This document shows positions 43,883 through 50,664 of a stretch of 57,821 nucleotides of DNA, one piece after another. Below the pieces are notes generated by a model. That model did no database searches, was not told where the DNA came from, and worked only from the letters and a program-made list of their open reading frames with translations. The stretch is taken from positions 1 to 57,821 of the forward strand of contig CAITUV010000004.1 of assembly GCA_903895725.1 (NCBI GenBank). The letters are read 5' to 3'. The translations under genes and the position numbers were made by a program. This DNA is from an uncultured Myxococcales bacterium. Lineage in GTDB: Bacteria; Myxococcota_A; UBA9042; CAIXZC01. Position 1 is the stretch's first letter, and every line of letters starts with the position of its first letter.

Positions 43883-44230
43883 TTACTTGCGAACCGAGTC
43901 AACCACGGCCTTGAAGGCCCCCGGGTCATTGAACGCCATGTCGGCCAGCACTCGGCGGTCGAGCTGGACATTGGCCTTGGCCATGAGGTTGATCAGGACC
44001 GAGTACTTCGTCCCGAGCTCGCGGGCCGCAGCGTTGATGCGCTGGATCCAGAGAGCGCGCATGTCGCGGCGACGGAGGCGACGGCCAACATAGGCGTAGC
44101 GTCCGGCCCGAATGACGGTCTCATGGGCAACGCGGTAGGTGTTCTTGCGGCGCCCGTAAAATCCACTGGCCCGCTCCAGCACTGTCTTTCTTCTGCGACG
44201 AGCCTTGACTCCTCTTTTTGCGCGAGACAT
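43883..44230 (-). CDS. rplT: 50S ribosomal protein L20
   Basis: 115 residues. ATG 44230 with AGGAGG seven bases upstream; a longer frame runs over rpmI. Begins MSRAKRGVKARRRRK and has the family core GRRKNTYRVA, YVGRRLRRRDMRALWIQRIN. It binds 23S rRNA early in assembly and, in many bacteria, represses its own operon. The usual next genes pheS and pheT are absent; ihfA follows after 39 bp. Confidence 0.97.
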   Translation of the reverse strand: MSRAKRGVKARRRRKTVLERASGFYGRRKNTYRVAHETVIRAGRYAYVGRRLRRRDMRALWIQRINAAARELGTKYSVLINLMAKANVQLDRRVLADMAFNDPGAFKAVVDSVRK

Positions 44231-44240
44231 GGGGTACCTC

Positions 44241-44441
44241 CTAGGCGTACGGCAGGATGCGGTGGATGTTGCGGACGGCAGACGGCGACAGGGTCGCCTG
44301 CTTGCGGAGGTGCCGCTTGCGCTTCCGGTTCTTGCTGGACAGCAGGTGGCTCTTGAAAGCCCGGTGGGCGACCACCTTGCCATTCTTGGTCACGCGAACC
44401 CGCTTTGCGGTCGCGCGATGGCTCTTGACCTTGTTCTTCAT
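44241..44441 (-). CDS. rpmI: 50S ribosomal protein L35
   Basis: 66 residues, MKNKVKSHRATAKRV with the L35 core KSHLLSSKNRKRKRHLRK. Part of the large subunit. It lies 10 bp upstream of rplT and 30 bp downstream of infC on the same strand. Confidence 0.97.
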   Translation of the reverse strand: MKNKVKSHRATAKRVRVTKNGKVVAHRAFKSHLLSSKNRKRKRHLRKQATLSPSAVRNIHRILPYA

Positions 44442-44471
44442 TTCTCTACTCCTAAAAAAAGACGTTCGAAC

Positions 44472-45056
44472 CTACTTCTTTGCCACTTTGGGCACGAGCA
44501 CCATGGACATGGCACGGCCTTCCAGGCTGGGGTGATTGCGGATGGTAGACACCTCCGCCACCTGCCTGGAGACCTCGAAGAGCATTTCCATCGCTTCTTC
44601 GGCATAGACGATTTCACGGCCGCGGAAGCGCATGGTGAGCTTGACTCCGTCCCCTTCCTCAAGGAAGCGCTTGACGTGCCGAATCTTGGTATCGAGGTCG
44701 TGCTCGTCCGTCTTCGGGCGCATCTTGACTTCCTTGATCTGCATCTGATGGACGCGCTTCTTGGTCTCGGCGGCCTTCTTCTTCTGGGCGTACTTGAACT
44801 TCCCGAAATCCATGAACTTGCAGACGGGAGGCCGGGCAGCGGGGCTGACCTCGACGAGATCGAGTCCTTTCTCCTCGGCCATCTGAATGGCATCCCGGAT
44901 GTCGAGAATGCCGAGCTGCTCTCCGTCATCGCCGATGACCCGGACCTTCGGGGTCCGAATCTGGCGGTTGATACGGGGATCATCGCCCGACTGCCCTTGA
45001 GCCTGCTGCTGCTGCTGCTGCTGCTGTTCCGGACCAATGGGATAATCGCGCTTCAT
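44472..45056 (-). CDS. infC: Translation initiation factor IF-3
   Basis: 194 residues. ATG 45056 with AGGAGAAG directly upstream; most bacteria start infC with AUU or another rare codon that permits autoregulation, so an ATG is notable. Residues 11-18 are eight glutamines encoded by CAG repeats, an extension before the N-terminal domain (INRQIRTPKVRVIGDDGEQ). The linker and C-terminal domain are standard (KFKYAQKKK, IKEVKMRPKTDEHD, AMSMVLVPK). IF-3 keeps 30S subunits free and checks start codons. Confidence 0.97.
   Translation of the reverse strand: MKRDYPIGPEQQQQQQQQAQGQSGDDPRINRQIRTPKVRVIGDDGEQLGILDIRDAIQMAEEKGLDLVEVSPAARPPVCKFMDFGKFKYAQKKKAAETKKRVHQMQIKEVKMRPKTDEHDLDTKIRHVKRFLEEGDGVKLTMRFRGREIVYAEEAMEMLFEVSRQVAEVSTIRNHPSLEGRAMSMVLVPKVAKK
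45003..45026 (-). repeat. CAG trinucleotide run in infC
   Basis: Consecutive CTG on the plus strand, CAG on the coding strand, encoding eight Gln near the N-terminus of IF-3. Uninterrupted triplets of this length can change number by slippage without breaking the frame. Confidence 0.85.
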
Positions 45057-45120
45057 CTTCTCCTGAACCTGCGGTTCCTCTGTTTCCTTTCCCCGGCAAC
45101 GACCGGGGACCCTTCGAACC

Positions 45121-45195
45121 TGGTAGGCGCGGGCGGTTTCGAACCGCCGACCTCTACGGTGTCAACGTAGCGTTCTCCCACTGAACTACGCGCCT
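45121..45195 (-). tRNA. tRNA-Val(GAC)
   Basis: 75 bases including an encoded CCA. Acceptor AGGCGCG pairs with CGCGCCT and discriminator A; the anticodon arm CTACG-TTGACAC-CGTAG gives GAC; the T arm is GGTTCGAAACC. It lies 65 bp upstream of infC on the same strand, behind one promoter, so it may lead the ribosomal-protein transcript. Confidence 0.95.
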
Positions 45196-45238
45196 GGATG
45201 CCAAAGCGTTCCCGCGGCTCGCGCAGAAACGAGGCCCT

Positions 45239-45267
45239 TGAATACCATCCGCGCCTGGATAGGTCAA
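45239..45267 (-). promoter_or_regulatory. Promoter of tRNA-Val and probably infC-rpmI-rplT
   Basis: On the minus strand TTGACC, 17-base spacer, TATTCA. The predicted start is near 45232, about 37 bases before the tRNA. No second clear promoter was seen between the tRNA and infC. Confidence 0.6.
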
Positions 45268-45290
45268 GGAAAAACGAAGTGGTCCGATGC

Positions 45291-48200
45291 TCACTCGCAA
45301 GGGGAGCCGGGGGCGGAGCGGGTCGGCCGGCCCCTCAGGAGTCGAACCGAGGGCAGGACGAGCAGCAGCAGAGCGAGCAGCCAGGCGCCCTGCGACCTCG
45401 CACCGGCGGAGCACCCCGAGGTGTCGACGCTGACATCGTCTTCGGCCGCGGCCACGCATTTCCCGTAGATCATGCGCTCACCCGGCTTGCAGGGACCATA
45501 GGAGTTCCCGTCGTCCTCGGTCCAGGAATCCCCTTCGACCGGGGGGATGAGGGACGGGTCGACGCACTGGCCGCTTTCCTCGTCGCAGGCCAGGGTCTTG
45601 TCGCACTCGCCGCACTCACCCTCGCAGCCGTTGTCACCGCACTCCCGCCCTTCGCAATCCGGCGTGCACGCGATGCAGAGCCCCAGGTTCGTGCAGGTCT
45701 CCTGGAAGCCGCAAACGCCGCACTTGCCTCCGCAGCCATCCTCGCCGCATTCCTTCCCCAGGCAGTTGGGGACGCAGATGGCCTCGCACTGGGACTGGGC
45801 GTTGCAGGCCTCCTGGAATCCGCAGGTCCCGCAGCTTCCCCCACAGCCGTCCGAGCCGCACTCCTTGCCTGTACAGTTGGGCTGGCAGTTGGTCACACAG
45901 TGCCCCTGCAAGTTGCAGTAGTCCCCCGGATTGCAGGTCCCGCAGCTTCCCCCGCACCCGTCGTCTCCGCACTGTTTGCCCGTGCAGGAGGGGGTGCAGC
46001 CCGACGTGCAGTGCCCGTTGGAGCAGGTGAAGCTCGGGGGGCAGGAGCCGCACGTGCCGCCGCAGCCATCTGACCCGCACTGCTTGCCGTTGCAGTCGGG
46101 CACGCACCCCTGCTGGCAGTGTCCGTCCGCAGAGCACGTGAACCCGGGCTGGCAGGAACCGCACGTCCCGCCGCAGCCGTCGGAGCCGCACTGCTTGCCG
46201 GTGCACTTCGGCTCACACGTCTTGGCGCAGTGGCCGGCATCACAGAAGAAGTTGGGAGGGCACTGGCCGCAAGTTCCTCCGCAGCCGTCGGTCCCGCACT
46301 GCTTGCCCTCGCAGTTCGGCTGGCAGGAGGCCGCACACTTGCCCGCCTGGCACTTCTTGCCCGGGGGACAGGTACCGCAGGTTCCTCCGCAGCCGTCGTC
46401 ACCGCACTCCATCCCCTGACATTTCGGGGTGCAGTCCCCCGCAACACAGTGGTTGTTCTGGCAGCTCTGGTTCTGGGGGCACTTGCCGCAGGTCCCCCCA
46501 CAGCCGTCGTTGCCGCACTGCTTTCCTGCACAGTCCGGGGTACACTCGCCGCAAGTGCCACACCCTTCCGACGTGACCTCCTGGACGCAGATATCGTCCC
46601 ACGCGGTCTGGCAGCAGTAGGAATCGAGCTGGCATACGCAGGCCTGCACGGTGGCATCGCTGCACCCGCCGGTCTCCTGAGGCGTGCAGCAGTCGCCCTG
46701 GCCGCCGCACGGACCGCAGTCATCGGGGCAGGTCTTGCACGATTCGCCCGCCGCACACTTGCCGTCTCCGCACGCAGGGCCGGAATCGCAGGTCCCACAG
46801 CCAAACGAGGTCACTTCACCGGCGCAGATCGAATCCCACTTCGTGGTGCAGCAGTAAGCGTCCTTCTTGCACACGCAGTCGGTAACGGCCTGATCGTCGC
46901 ACCCGGCGGACTCGTGGGGCGTGCAGCAGGCCTCGCCTGAGCATGGGCCGCAGTCGTCGGGGCAGACGAGGCAGTCCTCGTCCGCATCGCACGCTCCGTC
47001 GCCACAGGCGGGGCCTCCGCTGCAGCTACCGCAACCGAACTGTTCGACCTCGGATACGCAGATGTCGTCCCAGGTGTAGTTGCAGCAGAACGAGTCCTGG
47101 TTGCAGACGCAGGCCTGAATGGTCGAGTCCTTGCATCCCTTGCCATCGTGGACTTCGCAGCAGTCTCCGGCGCTCCCGCAAGAACCGCAGTCCTCCGGGC
47201 AGGTCTGGCACGACTCGCCGGCCGAGCAGGTGCCGTCTCCGCAGTCGGGGGCCACGGCGCACTCGCCGCATCCCATGGATTCGACCTCGGCCGCGCACAT
47301 GCCGTCCCACTGGGTGGTGCAGCAGTACGAATCCTGGTCGCAGACGCAGTTCTGGATGGTGGCGTCCTTGCATCCGACCGAGTCGTGCGCCGCGCAGCAA
47401 TCCCCGGTCCCCGCACAGTATCCGCAATCCTCGGGACAGCTCGTGCAGGTCTCCCCCGCTCCGCATTTCCCGTCACCGCAGCCAGTCCCGCCGCCGCAGT
47501 CATCCTGGTCCCAGTCGCACGTAGAATCGCAATCGCACAGGCCGTCCGAACCCCAGCCGCACGGATCTCCCTTCTTGCAGCAATACGACGTCCCCGTGTA
47601 GCCCGGGCAGGCATCTCCCGCTCCGCCGCACGAGCCGCAGCCGAACTCCTCCACCTCGGTGACGCAGTAAGCATCCCACGTGACGCTGCAGCAGTAGGAA
47701 TCCTGCCCGCAAACACAGCTCGATACCGCGGCATCGCCACAGCCGGGGCCGGTCTGAGCGGCACAGCAGTCCCCAGTCCCCTGGCAGTAGCCGCAGTCGT
47801 CCGGGCAGTCCTCACACGTCTCGCCGCCCGAGCAGCTCCCGTCTCCGCAGCCCCCCGTGCCGCCGCAGCTCCCGCATCCAAGCTCGGTCACCTCGCCGGC
47901 GCAAACGCTGTCCCACTTCGTCGAGCAGCAATAAGAATCGTCCGCGCAGACGCAGGCCGCAATCGCCGCATCCTGGCAGCCGGGACCCGACTGCGCCTTG
48001 CAGCAGTCCCCCGTGCCGCACGGCCCGCAGTCATCCGGGCAGGATGAGCACGTTTCGCCCCCGTCGCAGCTGCCGTCCCCGCAACCCGGTCCTGTCGAGC
48101 AGGACCCGCACCCGAACTGAGCGATCTCGTTGACGCAATACGAGTCCCACTCGCTCTGGCAACAGAACGAGTCCTGCGCACACACGCAATCCATCACAGA

Positions 48201-48779
48201 GTAGTCCCCGCATCCGGGGGCCCCTTGAGGCTCGCAGCAGTCGCCGCTGCTGCACCACCCGCAGTCGTCCGGGCACGAATCGCAGGTCTCGCCGGTATCG
48301 CACTTGCCGTCCCCGCATCCCGGTCCTGTCGAGCAGGACCCGCACCCGAACTGAGCGATCTCGTTGACGCAATACGAGTCCCACTCGCTCTGGCAACAGA
48401 ACGAGTCCTGCGCACACACGCAATCCATCACGTAGTAGTCCCCGCATCCGGGGGCCCCTTGAGGCTCGCAGCAGTCGCCGCCGCTGCACCACCCGCAGTC
48501 GTCCGGGCAGGAATCGCAGGTCTCGTCCGAGTCGCAGGTTCCATCCCCGCAGCTCGGCCCCGACGCACACGAGCCGCAGCCGAAGTCCTCAACCTCGTTG
48601 ACGCAGTAGGCGTCCCACTGGCTCGAGCAGCAGTAGTCGTCCTGCGCACACACGCAGCTTTCGACTCCAGCGTCATCGCATCCGGGGTTTGATTGAGGGG
48701 TGCAGCAGGATGCCGCCTCCGCCGTTGGAACGAGTGGGAACAGGACCAACGACAGGGCCAGCAGGATCGTCGACTTCAT
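45291..48779 (-). CDS. Giant Cys-rich secreted repeat protein with MYXO-CTERM-like tail
   Basis: 1,162 residues. ATG 48779 with GGGGAGG four bases upstream and a signal peptide cut after TAEA. The first 760 residues alternate two modules: a larger one with GCgD..v..CVC..D.YCC...WD..CV.EV..FGCGSC, about ten copies, and a short one with CGDGxCD..E.C..CPDDCG.C. The next 300 residues contain about ten copies of C.P.C.GK.CG.DGCGG.CG.C....C. The end, after a Cys (TSGCSAGARSQ), has a Leu-rich segment and a basic tail (LLRGRPTRS), like a MYXO-CTERM signal. Function unknown; probably a disulphide-stiffened surface fibre or adhesin. Confidence 0.87.
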   Translation of the reverse strand: MKSTILLALSLVLFPLVPTAEAASCCTPQSNPGCDDAGVESCVCAQDDYCCSSQWDAYCVNEVEDFGCGSCASGPSCGDGTCDSDETCDSCPDDCGWCSGGDCCEPQGAPGCGDYYVMDCVCAQDSFCCQSEWDSYCVNEIAQFGCGSCSTGPGCGDGKCDTGETCDSCPDDCGWCSSGDCCEPQGAPGCGDYSVMDCVCAQDSFCCQSEWDSYCVNEIAQFGCGSCSTGPGCGDGSCDGGETCSSCPDDCGPCGTGDCCKAQSGPGCQDAAIAACVCADDSYCCSTKWDSVCAGEVTELGCGSCGGTGGCGDGSCSGGETCEDCPDDCGYCQGTGDCCAAQTGPGCGDAAVSSCVCGQDSYCCSVTWDAYCVTEVEEFGCGSCGGAGDACPGYTGTSYCCKKGDPCGWGSDGLCDCDSTCDWDQDDCGGGTGCGDGKCGAGETCTSCPEDCGYCAGTGDCCAAHDSVGCKDATIQNCVCDQDSYCCTTQWDGMCAAEVESMGCGECAVAPDCGDGTCSAGESCQTCPEDCGSCGSAGDCCEVHDGKGCKDSTIQACVCNQDSFCCNYTWDDICVSEVEQFGCGSCSGGPACGDGACDADEDCLVCPDDCGPCSGEACCTPHESAGCDDQAVTDCVCKKDAYCCTTKWDSICAGEVTSFGCGTCDSGPACGDGKCAAGESCKTCPDDCGPCGGQGDCCTPQETGGCSDATVQACVCQLDSYCCQTAWDDICVQEVTSEGCGTCGECTPDCAGKQCGNDGCGGTCGKCPQNQSCQNNHCVAGDCTPKCQGMECGDDGCGGTCGTCPPGKKCQAGKCAASCQPNCEGKQCGTDGCGGTCGQCPPNFFCDAGHCAKTCEPKCTGKQCGSDGCGGTCGSCQPGFTCSADGHCQQGCVPDCNGKQCGSDGCGGTCGSCPPSFTCSNGHCTSGCTPSCTGKQCGDDGCGGSCGTCNPGDYCNLQGHCVTNCQPNCTGKECGSDGCGGSCGTCGFQEACNAQSQCEAICVPNCLGKECGEDGCGGKCGVCGFQETCTNLGLCIACTPDCEGRECGDNGCEGECGECDKTLACDEESGQCVDPSLIPPVEGDSWTEDDGNSYGPCKPGERMIYGKCVAAAEDDVSVDTSGCSAGARSQGAWLLALLLLVLPSVRLLRGRPTRSAPGSPCE
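48091..48450 (-). repeat. Near-identical 234-bp in-frame duplication
   Basis: About 130 bases starting near 48091 recur starting near 48325 with almost no differences, covering the NEIAQFGCGSCSTGPGCGDG module and its neighbour. Period 234 bp, or 78 codons, the size of one large plus one small module. Confidence 0.75.
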
Positions 48780-48904
48780 GGGGCCTCCCCGATGATGCAC
48801 CATCACGACGCAAGGCATTCTACGATCCCCGCGACCGCGAAACAAGAGGCGCGGAGGAAAAATCTTCCGGGTGGTCGGTTGGGGGCGGTTGCGAGGTCGA
48901 TTAC

Positions 48905-48940
48905 GATGCCGATGCCGATGCCGATCCCGATCCCGATGCC
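48905..48940 (+). repeat. Hexanucleotide run upstream of the ABC transporter
   Basis: Six hexamers: GATGCC three times, GATCCC twice, GATGCC once, followed by long G tracts to about 48960. Located in the 243-bp gap between divergent genes. Confidence 0.8.
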
Positions 48941-49022
48941 GGGGGGGAGAGGGGGGGGGACTTGCAGAGGCGGGGGAGAATGAGATAAGGTCGACCCCCA
49001 GGGGAAGAGAGGGAGAACGACG

Positions 49023-49724
49023 GTGCCGACCTCACGTCTTCGAGCCGAGGCTGTCCACAAGGAGTTCTCCGTCTGGAAAGGGTTCTTCGGGTTCATCAAA
49101 CCCCAACGGAAGGAAGTGCTCTCGGGGGTGGAGATTGCCCTGGCCGCAGGCGAGGGCGTGGGGCTTTGCGGAGCGAACGGAGCGGGCAAGACGACGCTGC
49201 TCAAGGTGCTGTCCGGCGTGATGTTGCCCACCCGGGGAAGGGTTCTTGTCGACGAGAGGCCGCTCGCGGGCGCAGGGGTGGGGCTGCGGGGGAGGGTGGC
49301 CATGGCGGTCGCAGAGTCCCGCAGCTTCTACTGGAGGCTCACCTGCCGGAGCAACCTTCTGTTTTTTGCGGCACTCCAGGGGCTGGCCGGGAGGGAAGCA
49401 GCCCGAGCGTTGGACCGCGCGGCAGAGGCGTTCGCCGTAACCTCGTTTCTCGACGAGAGGTTTTACACGCTGTCCTCCGGCCAGATGCAGCGGATTGCTC
49501 TGGCCCGACTGCTGCTTTCCGGGGCGGAGATCTGGATGCTCGACGAGCCCGGAAGGGATCTCGACGTCGACTCGAAGGCTCGGCTTCACGAGGAGGTCGT
49601 CCGTTTGCGGCGGGCCGGGGGAACGGCATTGGTGGCGAGCCACGATGAAGAGGAGCTTGCCCGGACGTGCGACCGGATCGTGATGCTGGAGCGCGGACGA
49701 ATCGTGGGAGCGGAGGAACGATGA
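49023..49724 (+). CDS. ABC transporter ATP-binding protein
   Basis: 233 residues, GTG start at 49023 with GGGAG eight bases upstream. Walker A GANGAGKT, signature LSSGQMQ, Walker B IWMLDEP and H-loop VASHD are all present. Soluble single ATPase domain; the neighbour is an ABC-2-type permease joined by ATGA overlap, so it powers export by a DrrA/B- or ABC-2-like pump. The N-terminus (EFSVWKGFFGFIKPQRKEV) resembles that of polysaccharide or ABC-2 exporters. Substrate unknown. Confidence 0.9.
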   Translation: MPTSRLRAEAVHKEFSVWKGFFGFIKPQRKEVLSGVEIALAAGEGVGLCGANGAGKTTLLKVLSGVMLPTRGRVLVDERPLAGAGVGLRGRVAMAVAESRSFYWRLTCRSNLLFFAALQGLAGREAARALDRAAEAFAVTSFLDERFYTLSSGQMQRIALARLLLSGAEIWMLDEPGRDLDVDSKARLHEEVVRLRRAGGTALVASHDEEELARTCDRIVMLERGRIVGAEER

Positions 49725-50533
49725 GCGAGCGCTGTCCCATCGGCCCGGTGCGCCTGGCCACTGCGTTCGTGAAGCGGGATCTGCTGCAGGCGGCGAGCTA
49801 CCGGGTCGCATTCCTGTGGCAGGGGGCCTCGCTGCTGTTCTATGTCGGGATCCTGTTCTTCCTGTCGAGCGCGTTTGCCCAGGCGGCGGTCGGCGGCACC
49901 GGAGGCTACTTCGCCTATGCCGTCGTGGGGTTCGCCGTGGCGGAGGGGATGTGGGGGTGTCTCACGAGCTTCTCGCTCCAGGTCCGCCATGACCAGGTGG
50001 TGGGAACTCTGGAGGCGATGGCAGCGACCCGGACCGGGCTGGGGACGGTGGTCGTCTGCTCGGGACTGTACCCGCTGCTGTTCTACGGGCTTCGGATGAT
50101 CGTCGTCCTGCTGGTGGGGGCATTGGTGGGGGCTGGCTTCGGGGCCCTGGAGCTGCTGCGGGCGATACCAATTCTCCTGCTGTCGCTGGCCGCCTTTGCC
50201 GGGCTGGGCCTGATCTCGGCCTCGATGACGCTGGTCGTGAAGAAGGGAGATCCCGTGGCCTCGTTCTTCGGGGCCCTGTCATTCCTCCTTGGCGGAGCGC
50301 TGTACCCCGTGTCGGTCCTCCCGGACTGGCTTCAGGGCATTGCGGCGGTGTTGCCGGTCACCCACGCTGTGGCCGCGGCCCGCAAGGTGCTTCTGGACGG
50401 TGCCGGCTACGCCGACGTCGGCTTCGAGCTGGCCGTGCTGGCCGGATTCGCTGCAGGGTTCGGGCTGCTGGCGCTGTTTGCCCTGCGTTGGGCCGTCCGT
50501 CTGGCCCGTGAGGGCGGGGTCCGGCAGTACTGA
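49721..50533 (+). CDS. ABC-2-type transporter permease
   Basis: 270 residues. ATG 49721 overlaps the preceding stop and has GGAGG upstream. Six hydrophobic segments can be counted, starting with VAFLWQGASLLFYVG and ending with GLLALFALRWA. The conserved region before the last helices (GALYPVSVLPDWLQGIAAVLPVTH) is characteristic of ABC-2 membrane components. It forms the channel of the exporter with the preceding ATPase, probably as a homodimer because no second permease gene follows. Confidence 0.88.
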   Translation: MSERCPIGPVRLATAFVKRDLLQAASYRVAFLWQGASLLFYVGILFFLSSAFAQAAVGGTGGYFAYAVVGFAVAEGMWGCLTSFSLQVRHDQVVGTLEAMAATRTGLGTVVVCSGLYPLLFYGLRMIVVLLVGALVGAGFGALELLRAIPILLLSLAAFAGLGLISASMTLVVKKGDPVASFFGALSFLLGGALYPVSVLPDWLQGIAAVLPVTHAVAAARKVLLDGAGYADVGFELAVLAGFAAGFGLLALFALRWAVRLAREGGVRQY

Positions 50534-50539
50534 GCCGGC

Positions 50540-50564
50540 GCCTCGAACGGCATTCAGTCGAGGC
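50540..50564 (+). terminator. Hairpin after the ABC exporter genes
   Basis: Stem GCCTCGA/TCGAGGC with an 11-base loop, beginning 7 bases after the permease stop. There is no T-run after it, so efficiency is uncertain. Confidence 0.5.
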
Positions 50565-50609
50565 AAGAGCAGGACAGGTGCGACAACGAGTCACAGCAGA
50601 AGGACAGCC

Positions 50610-50625
50610 TGTGCAGATCTGCACA
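50610..50625. promoter_or_regulatory. 16-bp perfect palindrome between convergent genes
   Basis: TGTGCAGATCTGCACA reads identically on both strands. Between the ABC permease (plus) and the propeller lipoprotein (minus). Could be a regulator-binding site or part of bidirectional termination. Confidence 0.4.
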
Positions 50626-50664
50626 CCGTGCGAGGCAGTGTCCCGCTCTCCCCTGCCGCAGGAA

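Noticed and set aside
49023..50533. Dedicated drug or polysaccharide exporter
   Set aside because: The ATPase and permease are clear, but no neighbouring biosynthesis gene supports a particular substrate.
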